Below, one piece after another: positions 13,753 through 21,165 of a DNA stretch of 43,153 nt (positions are counted from its first letter, which is position 1; each line of letters starts with the position of its first letter). The position numbers were made by a program, and so were the translations under genes. Below the pieces are notes generated by a model. It saw only the letters and a list, made by a program, of their open reading frames with translations, was not told the DNA's origin and searched no databases. The stretch is from a virus. The stretch lies in IMG/VR virus record IMGVR_UViG_3300042868_003035, positions 1 to 43,153 of that record. One strand, 5' to 3'.

Positions 13753-14821
13753 AGCACTAGGTAAACTAGCGGCTAGCGCTCAACCCATGGGTTCCGGTTC
13801 AGTACCTGTAGTACCGGGTCGAGTGCTTCTCGTAGATGGTGATGGTCTAGCTTACTATTGTGCAGGCACTGAAGAGACACACGCAGGAGAAGCAAAGCGC
13901 AGGCTGCTTGAGAAAGTAACTAGAGCCGCTGCCATAGTGGGTGCAATGCATACATGCATCTTGCTTACTGGATCAGGTAGTCACAAAGGGCATCGCTATG
14001 CGATAGCTCGCGTGAAGCCATATCAAGGCCAGCGTGCTAACGCTCGACGACCAGCGAACTGGGCTGTACTGCGGGACTGGATGGAGAGTAAAGACTTTCC
14101 ACTAGCAACCGAGGTAACAATGACCGCAGAGGCCGACGACCTATTTGGAGAACGGGCCTACCATGCTCCTGACGATGTAGTAATCTACACTCAAGACAAG
14201 GACATGCGTATGCTACCCGGCATACACCTTGACTGGGTTACTAATCGTATGCATCAGGTACACGTACTGCAACAGTCGCTGCGACCAAGCCTTGTTCAAG
14301 ACAGCGTATTCAACGACAAGCAGTACGGCCCTAAGTGGTTCTGGTTACAGATGCTGCACGGTGACAACGCTGACAACATCCCCGGCCTGCCGCTTGCCCG
14401 TTGCAAATACGGCGGCGGCCCCATCACTCCCGATGGCAAGCTCAACAAAGTGGGAGAGGCAGCAGCGCCTAAGATTCTGGATGCTCACTCCGACCTGACA
14501 CTAGCAGGTGCGGTGGAGCTAGCTTACCGCAGCTACTACGGTGAGCGCTGGCTTGTAGAAATGCTAGAGCAAGCTTGCCTACTCTGGATGCGCCGTGTGC
14601 CTGATAAGTGGGACGATTGCTTAGACCCCGGTGGGCCGCTTGAGTGGTTCAATGACGGTAGCGCAACGTTTACCAAAGCCTACCTAGAAATCCAATCACG
14701 AGTTAAGGAAGCAGATGACTACAATAAGGCGGCTGACAGTACGAGAAGTAGCTATAGTGCGGGAACAGCTAGCACTACAGCAGGGCGGCAGGTGTGCGAT
14801 ATGCCAGCTACCATTAACTAA
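13739..14821 (+). CDS. 5'-3' exonuclease (FEN/PIN-like)
   Basis: A 360-residue nuclease that removes primers and degrades DNA, functionally like T7 gp6. Metal-binding acidic motifs are visible: D33 in LLVDGDGLAYY, the AEADDLFGERAY stretch, YTQDKDMRML and the helix-hairpin region QMLHGDNADNIPGLP. The start at ATG 13739 is preferred; upstream in-frame ATGs would extend it far into the preceding gene. The first 28 residues are low in conservation signals, and a GTG at 13822 could be an alternative start. The candidate phage promoter at 13801 lies inside this N-terminal part. Confidence 0.88.
   Translation: MLDIKALGKLAASAQPMGSGSVPVVPGRVLLVDGDGLAYYCAGTEETHAGEAKRRLLEKVTRAAAIVGAMHTCILLTGSGSHKGHRYAIARVKPYQGQRANARRPANWAVLRDWMESKDFPLATEVTMTAEADDLFGERAYHAPDDVVIYTQDKDMRMLPGIHLDWVTNRMHQVHVLQQSLRPSLVQDSVFNDKQYGPKWFWLQMLHGDNADNIPGLPLARCKYGGGPITPDGKLNKVGEAAAPKILDAHSDLTLAGAVELAYRSYYGERWLVEMLEQACLLWMRRVPDKWDDCLDPGGPLEWFNDGSATFTKAYLEIQSRVKEADDYNKAADSTRSSYSAGTASTTAGRQVCDMPATIN
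13801..13817 (+). promoter_or_regulatory. Candidate phage RNA polymerase promoter, copy 2 (intragenic)
   Basis: AGTACCTGTAGTACCGG shares 15 identical bases with the capsid-gene copy at 23435. It lies in the 5' coding part of the exonuclease gene. Because coding constraint could produce it by chance, it is the least certain of the five. Confidence 0.4.
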
Positions 14822-15089
14822 GCCTGTCTTAGACCACTGCCACACTACGGGACATGTTCGAGCTACTCTCCACAGTGGGTGTAATTCCCTGCTGGGGAAG
14901 ATCGAGAACAACTATAAGCGCTATGGCATCGTGAGCCTAGCCGCTTTTACTAACGGCGTAGCTGCCTATCTACAGCGCCATACTACTAACCAAACTGGGT
15001 ACACCCACCCAACGCATAGGACGGACGATGAAAAGAGAGAGCGGCGTAACGCCAAAGCAAGAGCGGCCCGTGCGCTCAAGAAAGCATGA
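14715..15089 (+). CDS. Recombination endonuclease VII-like (HNH family)
   Basis: A 124-residue protein with the endonuclease VII signature: a zinc pair C-A-I-C (GRCAICQ), the catalytic VLDHCHTTGHVR, then LHSGCNSLLGKIENN with a further zinc cysteine. Such enzymes resolve branched DNA before packaging, like T7 gp3. It starts inside the exonuclease gene (107-base overlap, different frame) behind AAGGA, and its last 62 bases overlap the next gene. Confidence 0.92.
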   Translation: MTTIRRLTVREVAIVREQLALQQGGRCAICQLPLTKPVLDHCHTTGHVRATLHSGCNSLLGKIENNYKRYGIVSLAAFTNGVAAYLQRHTTNQTGYTHPTHRTDDEKRERRNAKARAARALKKA

Positions 15090-15873
15090 GGCGAGAGAAG
15101 GGCCGCGCATTGTCACACTGGACATAGAGACAAGTCCTATTGAAGCGTATGTATGGTCGCTGTTCAAGGTGAACATAGGGCTTAATCAGATCGCTAAAGA
15201 GTGGTCGATCATGTCGTACTGTATCAAGGACTTAGGCGTAAAGCGAGTGCGCTATCTTGACACTAGCAAGAAGGCCGACCCTCGGGATGACTATGAGTTG
15301 CTGACAGCCTTACACGCTGAGCTACGCAATGTGGATATAGTGATCGCCCAGAACGGTAAAGCCTTCGATCTTAAAAAGATCAATGCTCGCTTTATTCAGA
15401 ATGGGCTAGCTCCGTTGCCGCCTATCAAAGTGATCGACACATTGCTGGTTGCAAAGGACGTTGCAAAGTTTACAAGCAACAGGCTGGAGTGGCTTAGCAA
15501 GCACCTTACCGATACACCGAAGTATGCTCATGCAGAGTTTCCCGGTATGGAACTGTGGGTCGAGTGCTTGAAGGGAAACCCTAAAGCATGGCGAGTCATG
15601 AAGAAGTACAACTGCATTGACGTGCCAGCTACTGAGGAACTGTACCTTAAGCTGCGGCCTTACATGCAAGGCCATCCTAACCTAGCAGCGTACTATGATG
15701 ACGAGCATGTTAGATGCCCTCGCTGTGCTAGCCTGAGCATACGGCCCATCGGCCCGTGCTACACCCAGACAGGTGAGTACACCCGCTATCAGTGCGGCGA
15801 CTGCGGCGGCTTTGCTCGCAGCCGTTATACACAGAACAGTAAGGCTAAGCGCCTTGCACTACTGGCAAACTAA
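15028..15873 (+). CDS. DEDD-type 3'-5' exonuclease with C-terminal zinc ribbon
   Basis: A 281-residue RNase H-fold exonuclease-like protein. Motifs: D-I-E in VTLDIETSPIEAY, the second motif QNGKAFDLKKINARF, and a later D in YNCIDVPATEELYLKL. The C-terminus adds a zinc ribbon with CPRC and CGDC pairs, probably for DNA binding. This separate exonuclease is additional to the proofreading domain of the polymerase. It starts within endonuclease VII with AGGA upstream. Its basic N-terminal 25 residues come from the overlapping frame. Confidence 0.85.
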   Translation: MKRESGVTPKQERPVRSRKHEAREGPRIVTLDIETSPIEAYVWSLFKVNIGLNQIAKEWSIMSYCIKDLGVKRVRYLDTSKKADPRDDYELLTALHAELRNVDIVIAQNGKAFDLKKINARFIQNGLAPLPPIKVIDTLLVAKDVAKFTSNRLEWLSKHLTDTPKYAHAEFPGMELWVECLKGNPKAWRVMKKYNCIDVPATEELYLKLRPYMQGHPNLAAYYDDEHVRCPRCASLSIRPIGPCYTQTGEYTRYQCGDCGGFARSRYTQNSKAKRLALLAN

Positions 15874-15888
15874 TTGATGTGGTCTAGC

Positions 15889-15910
15889 GTAAGCTAGGCT
15901 GCATCTATAA
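15889..15910 (+). repeat. 22-bp intergenic motif, copy B (twin of 899)
   Basis: Differs from the 899-920 copy at one of 22 positions and lies in the short gap before the diphosphohydrolase-like gene at 15930. A near-exact non-coding match 15 kb away argues for function, such as a promoter or binding site. Confidence 0.6.
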
Positions 15911-15929
15911 CCATTCGGAGAATGAGAGC

Positions 15930-16322
15930 ATGGCAACGATACCAATAGGAACAGAGTCTGGCTACCCACCAGCGACAATAGCACTACAAGCTACTGCAAA
16001 GCAGATGATACTCACGGAGGATGCAGCACAACGCAAAGCATTGCCTATCACTACGGGAGTACTAGACTACTTCCCACTGGCTATAGCCGAAGTGTCTAAG
16101 GTGAGCAAGGCAGGGAACGATCAGCACAATCCCGGTCAACCGCTGCACTGGGCACGTGGTAAGTCTACTGATCATCATGACTGTATAGCACGGCATCTGA
16201 TTGATCGTGGCACTATTGATACAGACGGTCAACGACACAGCGCCAAGCTTGCATGGCGTGCACTAGCTGCTTTGCAGGTAGAGCTTGAGCAAGAGAAGGG
16301 CCTGTTCTTAGATGCAAAGTAA
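15930..16322 (+). CDS. dATP/dGTP diphosphohydrolase-like protein (DUF5664 type)
   Basis: A 130-residue protein resembling the phage family named after the N-terminal domain of dATP/dGTP diphosphohydrolases. The pattern includes RKALPITTGVLDYFPLAIAEVSKVS, a Trp with Gly-Lys nearby (HWARGKSTDHHDCIARHLIDRG) and a C-terminal helix WRALAALQVELE, with His/Glu/Asp residues suitable for metal binding. Relatives hydrolyse purine dNTPs and in some phages support 2-aminoadenine DNA. No PurZ-like gene is present in this genome, so simple nucleotide-pool adjustment is more likely. Confidence 0.7.
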   Translation: MATIPIGTESGYPPATIALQATAKQMILTEDAAQRKALPITTGVLDYFPLAIAEVSKVSKAGNDQHNPGQPLHWARGKSTDHHDCIARHLIDRGTIDTDGQRHSAKLAWRALAALQVELEQEKGLFLDAK

Positions 16323-16524
16323 ACTACAAAGCTTTATAGAGTCGGCATCACAGACCTTCATAGGGTACTTACTTAACCTAGGGGTACAACTTTTAGTATA
16401 TCCTTGGTACGGAGCTACCTTTACACTCCAGCAGAATATCGAGATAGGTCTTATATTCCTAGTAGTCAGTCTAGCAAGGGGCTACGTCATCCGTAGGTTC
16501 TTTAACAAGAAGGCAAAAGCATGA
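16312..16524 (+). CDS. Small membrane protein, two spans (DUF7220-like)
   Basis: A 70-residue protein with two hydrophobic segments (about residues 15-32 and 43-57), a start MQSKLQSFIES and a basic end RRFFNKKAKA. This arrangement matches a small phage membrane family (DUF7220) that I recall with this start and end. Coupled to both neighbours by overlaps. The role is unknown. Confidence 0.72.
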   Translation: MQSKLQSFIESASQTFIGYLLNLGVQLLVYPWYGATFTLQQNIEIGLIFLVVSLARGYVIRRFFNKKAKA

Positions 16525-16778
16525 GTAATAAAGGCGTAGCCTATGTGATAGCTTCTGCCATCTATGCTGGCAACAGAGAAGCAGAGAAGATCGATACGGA
16601 AGAAGTAAGCGAGCGCTTGTACTGTGCCTTAACGGTACTGGTACAGCAAGGCTGGACAGACGAGTTCAAAGCAGAACTATATGCACACCTTGCTGAGACG
16701 CTTAAAGCTGACACACCTTTCGAGCAAGCTGTTTCTATAATCGAACAGAAAGTAAGGGAGCTTAATACGTATGTCTAA
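16521..16778 (+). CDS. Small helical protein upstream of ligase
   Basis: An 85-residue, acidic, helical protein overlapping the previous stop (ATGA) and the ligase start. No family is recognised. Its position suggests co-translation with the ligase. Confidence 0.75.
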   Translation: MSNKGVAYVIASAIYAGNREAEKIDTEEVSERLYCALTVLVQQGWTDEFKAELYAHLAETLKADTPFEQAVSIIEQKVRELNTYV

Positions 16779-17715
16779 GTACATTGTGCATAAGGCGGTT
16801 GAACTAGACAGCCTGAGCGCTAAAGCTATCAGTGCTATTAACGAGCAAGAATGGATCATTAGCCCCAAGTATGACGGGTGTCATGCTGTCTTTTGCTTTC
16901 TACAAGGCCAGCCATTAGTCACACTATCCCGTAGTGGCGAGAGCGTAGCCAGCATGGGGCACATAGCGAGAGGCTTGCTTGACGTTTATCCTTGGCTGGC
17001 GACCTCAGAACGTATCGCTATTTGCGGCGAGGCTTGGGCGCTAGGGCTAGAGTTCAATGAGATTAGCGGCATGTTCCGTAGGCACAGCAAGCAAGAGTCT
17101 TTGCAGTTTGTCCCATTTGATGTTGTGCCTTACGACTTTAATGCTGATACGTTTGCCGACCCGTCCGTATTGCTCGGGCAGTTCGACGGTATACCATATA
17201 TGGTGCCTTATGCTAATCGGCTTCGTTCGTTATTGATCACGCGCTCTCACGACTATACCCACCCACGAATAGTTGAACCCCAGTACATGACTATCCACGA
17301 TAGCCTGAGTGAGGCCAAACACATGGCTGATGAAGCCGCTAGAGTGTTTAAGCAGAGCACGACAGGCGCTTATGATGGTACAATCCTAGCGCAGGCTAAC
17401 GGGCTATATCAAGTAGGCTCAGGCAAAGGCGGCGAGTTCATTAAGTGCAAGCCGTTGCTTAGCGATACAGTTACAGTCAACGCCATATTTACTGCAACCG
17501 GAGATAAGACCGGCAAGAACACGCTCGCCCTAGGCTTTCTGTTAGCCGGTAAGAAACAGAAAGTTAGCACCGGACTTACCCAAGCTCAGGTCGATGCGTT
17601 TACGGCAGACCCCGGACAGATCATCGGGCAGCGCATAGAGGTCGAAGCTATGGGCTTAACAGTTAATGGCTTACTACGAGAGCCGCGCTTTAAAGGAATC
17701 AGGACAGACGCATGA
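16771..17715 (+). CDS. ATP-dependent DNA ligase
   Basis: A 314-residue ligase that seals nicks in phage DNA. The nucleotidyl-lysine motif is K33-Y-D-G36. Further motifs are the YDGTILAQ stretch near residue 205 and the lysines of EFIKCKPL (motif V). An OB-fold-like C-terminal part ends the protein. The length is like T7 gp1.3 ligase. Its stop overlaps the RNA polymerase start (ATGA at 17712-17715). Confidence 0.93.
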   Translation: MSKYIVHKAVELDSLSAKAISAINEQEWIISPKYDGCHAVFCFLQGQPLVTLSRSGESVASMGHIARGLLDVYPWLATSERIAICGEAWALGLEFNEISGMFRRHSKQESLQFVPFDVVPYDFNADTFADPSVLLGQFDGIPYMVPYANRLRSLLITRSHDYTHPRIVEPQYMTIHDSLSEAKHMADEAARVFKQSTTGAYDGTILAQANGLYQVGSGKGGEFIKCKPLLSDTVTVNAIFTATGDKTGKNTLALGFLLAGKKQKVSTGLTQAQVDAFTADPGQIIGQRIEVEAMGLTVNGLLREPRFKGIRTDA

Positions 17716-20153
17716 CCCTTTTAAACCAGCGAGAGATAGAAGAGCTTATGTACTCTGGCGGCATACGCCGTGCGGAGGCCGCGATGAACAAGGCCGAAGA
17801 GCAAGGCCGCTCAGATCAAAACCCTTACGCTAAGGAGATTTTTCGTGAATACGTATTGCCGCTTGCTGGGGCCATCAAGGCCGACATTGAAGCTAAACGC
17901 GCAGGCCGAAGGCAAGCGCACGTTATGCTACTTAGTGGACTCGACATCGAGGCCGTTGCGTTCTTGTCTATTAGACACGCCATCACAACCCTACTCGGGG
18001 CTAAGCCCACAGACCACAGATCGCTTGGCTATGGCATCGGTAGGACGGTACACAGAGAACTAATCCTGTGCCAGATCAAAGAGGCAGCGCCGGAGTTATA
18101 CCAAACTCTAAGCCAAGACCTTGGCCGCAGACTGTCTAAGGACGAGCGGCATAAGCTAACAGTGTTCACCATGCAGGCCAAGCAGCGAGGCATCGACGTT
18201 ACCGAGTGGAACCTAGGCAGTAGAGAGCAAGTGGGTTTCTACATCATGGGTTTACTCGAAGTAATGGGGCTTATCTCAATCGGCAGCGAAGTGCGAAAGG
18301 GCTACAAGCGCGACACTAGGGACGTAAGCCTACACCCAGACATCATCGAAGAGATTAGCAAGGTCAAGGCTTACGTCTCATTGACTATGCCGGTATATGG
18401 GCCGTGCGTAGAGCCCCCATTTGACTGGGAGTTTGGCGTTACCGGTGGCTTTCACACTAGGGCCATGACCCATGCTAACCCAACCCTAGTACACGGCAGG
18501 TCTACCGCTAGGGCGCGTGGTAGGGCAGCAGACATGCCGACAGTATACTCAGCCGTCAATGCTTTGCAGCGTACAGCGTGGGCTATCAACGTGCGATTAC
18601 TCAACACGATGTACGCTGTAGCTAAACAGTTCTCGACCAAAGAGATTGTGTCGTTGGCCGACACCCCCGCCCCACTAAAGCCCGAGTGGCTTAAGGAAGA
18701 TTGGACTAAAGAGGCTAAGGAGAACTGGCCTGCTGATAAGCTTGCCGAGTTCAAGAAATGGAAGTGGGATACGGCTGAGTGGCATACGCAGCGCAAGCTG
18801 TTAGGTTCGCGCTATGCTAGGTTCTATTCAGCTACCCGCACTGCCGAAATGTTCAGAGAGTATCCGGCAATATACTTTGTGTACTTTGCTGACTCTCGCG
18901 GCAGGCTCTACCCATTGACTCAAGGTGTAAGCCCCCAAGGCTCGGACATGGGCAAGGCCCTACTGCGCTTTGCAGAAGGCAAGCCTTTGAAGGATGCGTA
19001 TGCAGTGCGCTGGTTCCACGTGCAGGGTGCTAACAAGTGGGGCTTCGATAAGGCCACGCTCGATGATCGCATGGCGTGGGTTAAAGAGCGTAAGGATTTA
19101 ATCCTATCTTTCGCTGCTGATCCCGTTAACAACGTGGGCTGGACAGAAGCTGGTGATCCGCTACAGTTCCTAGCTTGGTGCTTCGAGTACGAAGAGTACT
19201 GCAATTCGCCTGATACTTTCCTGTCTTATCTTCCGATCAGTATGGACGGTAGCTGTAATGGGCTACAGAACCTCAGCGCTATGTTCCGAGACGAGATAGG
19301 GGGTGCTGCTACTAACCTGACGAACAACGCGGTGATGCGCGACATCTACGCTGACGTAGCCAAAGCGGCCACTGTGAGGCTAGAGGCCATGCTGCCGAAG
19401 CTAGACGCCGAAGAGGCGGCAATCGTTAGGCAGTGGATAGCCCATGGTGTAGAACGCAAGGCTGTAAAGCGCTCAGTCATGACTACACCTTATGGCGTAA
19501 CAGAGCGCACCGCTACCGAGTACATCGTCGACGACTACCTACGTGAAAAGTCAGGCCCTACCTTCGACCCTAACCAGTACCGCAAAGCTGCCAAGCTACT
19601 CATGTCTGCGGTGTGGCCTGCTATTGGTGACGTAGTTGTTAAGGGCCGAGAGGCTATGGACTGGCTTAGGAAATCTGCACGCCAGATCATGAAAGAGACA
19701 GGCACTAAGACTATCACGTGGACTACACCTAGCGGATTCCCAGCATGTCAGGATTACTTCGAGGCTGAGGTACATAGGATCAACACCCACCTACACGGCC
19801 CTGTCAAGATCAGAGTGCTTAGCGAAACAGACGAGCCTGACAAGGCACGGCATGCTAGTGGCCTCGCTCCGAACTTTGTTCATAGCCTAGACGCAGCGCA
19901 CTTGCACTTGACCACTGCGGATGCTAGCAGGCAAGGTATCACTGCGCTGGCAATGATACACGACGACTACGGTACACACGCTGCTGATTCTCAGTTGCTG
20001 TTTGACATTATCCGTAAGCAGTTTGTTGCGATGTACTTAGCCTGTGACCCACCGGCTATGTTCTACGAACAGTACCCCAAGATCGACCTACCTCCTGCTA
20101 AGGGCAACTTAGACATCATGGAAGTGCTTGAGTCGGACTTCTTTTTTAGTTAA
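17712..20153 (+). CDS. Single-subunit phage RNA polymerase (T7-like)
   Basis: An 813-residue DNA-directed RNA polymerase that transcribes the phage's middle and late genes from its own promoters. Catalytic residues align with T7: D512 (SMDGSCNGLQN), K586 and Y594 (KRSVMTTPYG), and H750-D751 (MIHDDYGTHAAD). Also visible are DSRGRLYPLTQG and the C-terminal ESDFFFS, which mirrors the T7 polymerase end. The gene lies after ligase and directly before structural genes, as in phiKMV-like phages rather than T7, where it is the first early gene. It would therefore be expressed at the end of the host-driven transcript. Confidence 0.97.
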   Translation: MTLLNQREIEELMYSGGIRRAEAAMNKAEEQGRSDQNPYAKEIFREYVLPLAGAIKADIEAKRAGRRQAHVMLLSGLDIEAVAFLSIRHAITTLLGAKPTDHRSLGYGIGRTVHRELILCQIKEAAPELYQTLSQDLGRRLSKDERHKLTVFTMQAKQRGIDVTEWNLGSREQVGFYIMGLLEVMGLISIGSEVRKGYKRDTRDVSLHPDIIEEISKVKAYVSLTMPVYGPCVEPPFDWEFGVTGGFHTRAMTHANPTLVHGRSTARARGRAADMPTVYSAVNALQRTAWAINVRLLNTMYAVAKQFSTKEIVSLADTPAPLKPEWLKEDWTKEAKENWPADKLAEFKKWKWDTAEWHTQRKLLGSRYARFYSATRTAEMFREYPAIYFVYFADSRGRLYPLTQGVSPQGSDMGKALLRFAEGKPLKDAYAVRWFHVQGANKWGFDKATLDDRMAWVKERKDLILSFAADPVNNVGWTEAGDPLQFLAWCFEYEEYCNSPDTFLSYLPISMDGSCNGLQNLSAMFRDEIGGAATNLTNNAVMRDIYADVAKAATVRLEAMLPKLDAEEAAIVRQWIAHGVERKAVKRSVMTTPYGVTERTATEYIVDDYLREKSGPTFDPNQYRKAAKLLMSAVWPAIGDVVVKGREAMDWLRKSARQIMKETGTKTITWTTPSGFPACQDYFEAEVHRINTHLHGPVKIRVLSETDEPDKARHASGLAPNFVHSLDAAHLHLTTADASRQGITALAMIHDDYGTHAADSQLLFDIIRKQFVAMYLACDPPAMFYEQYPKIDLPPAKGNLDIMEVLESDFFFS

Positions 20154-20158
20154 ATTAC

Positions 20159-20175
20159 AGTACCTTTATTACACT
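20159..20175 (+). promoter_or_regulatory. Candidate phage RNA polymerase promoter, copy 3
   Basis: AGTACCTTTATTACACT lies six bases after the RNA polymerase stop and ends directly at the ATG of the next gene. Its position after the polymerase gene is where T7 has its first own promoters. Confidence 0.55.
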
Positions 20176-20364
20176 ATGAATAAACCAACAACCACCCCTG
20201 TCACTACTGTTACGAGGCTGCACCCGGAAATTTATGCTAAGCTTGAACAGCGCTTCTCAAAGACTATCGTCACAGAGGCAACAACCCCGCTGACAGCGGC
20301 TTACGCTCTTGGCATCGAGGCTGTTCTAAAAGAGCTTCGCAATGGTTACGTGGTGACGCTATGA
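20176..20364 (+). CDS. Small protein downstream of RNA polymerase
   Basis: A 62-residue protein starting at ATG 20176. An upstream in-frame TTG (20128) lies inside the polymerase gene and is not preferred. There is no Shine-Dalgarno sequence; the promoter-like motif ends directly at the ATG. The protein has a Thr-rich start and a helical region PEIYAKLEQRFS followed by PLTAAYALGIEAVLKELR, suggesting a small DNA-binding or dimerising fold. Function unknown. Confidence 0.65.
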   Translation: MNKPTTTPVTTVTRLHPEIYAKLEQRFSKTIVTEATTPLTAAYALGIEAVLKELRNGYVVTL

Positions 20365-20771
20365 GACTAATTACACCCGGGGACTCTAGGGCAATTCATG
20401 CTGCCCTTAAGGAACTACAGCGTTTCGCTGAAGCCTACAGTTGGGCCGTTGACGTAGACTTCGACCAAGCGGTTACGTCTATCTGGAACTGCCGCGATAA
20501 GGCGTGGGTCATAGACGGCTACCTTGTTATGGTGGATGTTATTACCCCATGGTACAGCAAAAGCCCGGTACTCCAAGAGTGGCTTGTACTTAAAGTCTAC
20601 CCCGGTGGTAAGGTATCGTCAGTGCCCCCGGCCTTGCTTAAGCTGGCCAAAGAAGAATACAACTGCTCAGTAGTAATAACTGCTGATAGCTCACCTGTTA
20701 GCATAGTAGCCCGTACTTACGAAGAGGCTGGCTTTGCTCTATTAACCCGCTCGTATTTTAAAAAGGTTTAG
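20361..20771 (+). CDS. GNAT-like N-acetyltransferase
   Basis: A 136-residue protein with a GNAT-like layout: a central strand pair (AWVIDGYLVMVDVITPWY, then EWLVLKVYP), an acyl-CoA-side helix region (ALLKLAKEEYNCSVVIT) and the usual late YEEAGFALLTRSYFK, which recalls the final strands and helix of GNAT enzymes. The acceptor is unknown. It overlaps the preceding gene (ATGA) and comes just before the virion genes. Confidence 0.6.
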   Translation: MRLITPGDSRAIHAALKELQRFAEAYSWAVDVDFDQAVTSIWNCRDKAWVIDGYLVMVDVITPWYSKSPVLQEWLVLKVYPGGKVSSVPPALLKLAKEEYNCSVVITADSSPVSIVARTYEEAGFALLTRSYFKKV

Positions 20772-20773
20772 CA

Positions 20774-21157
20774 ATGGGATTTTTAAAGAAGAAAGCCGAA
20801 GACGCTGTATCAGGCGCTACAGACCTTACGGGTAAAGTCGTAGGTGGTCTTACCGGGGCTACGGCTGCCGCTAATCAAGTGCGAGACGCGGCAGACATCC
20901 AAGCCGCTGCTGTTCGACAGAGCGCAGCAGATGCCGCTAAGCAAGCGCAAGAGGCCGCTGCCCAGACAGCCCGTATGCAAGAACAAACCGCCGCCCGTAG
21001 CGCAGCCCAAGGCGCTGCCGCTGATGCGCTGGCCGTTCCTTTGGAAAACGCTGACGTTCAGATAGGCCCAAACCCAATCGAGTCCGTTAGCGCGACTGCA
21101 CGTAAACGCCGCCAAACCTTTGGCATTGGTAGCGCTAGTGCTGGCGTCAGCATTTAA
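20774..21157 (+). CDS. gp7.3-like tail/host-specificity protein
   Basis: A 127-residue protein beginning MGFLKKKAEDA, then a long Ala/Gln-rich helical middle (residues about 35-85), and ending in a basic-to-glycine tail RKRRQTFGIGSASAGVSI. T7 gp7.3 has the same kind of basic start, Ala-rich middle and Gly/Ser end, and lies directly before the portal gene as this one does. This supports a virion tail component needed for adsorption. The similarity is in architecture and position. Confidence 0.55.
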   Translation: MGFLKKKAEDAVSGATDLTGKVVGGLTGATAAANQVRDAADIQAAAVRQSAADAAKQAQEAAAQTARMQEQTAARSAAQGAAADALAVPLENADVQIGPNPIESVSATARKRRQTFGIGSASAGVSI

Positions 21158-21165
21158 GGCGAATC

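Noticed and set aside
15930-16322. Full 2-aminoadenine (Z) genome pathway
   Set aside because: Only a hydrolase-like gene is present; no PurZ-like adenylosuccinate synthetase gene is visible in the complete genome.
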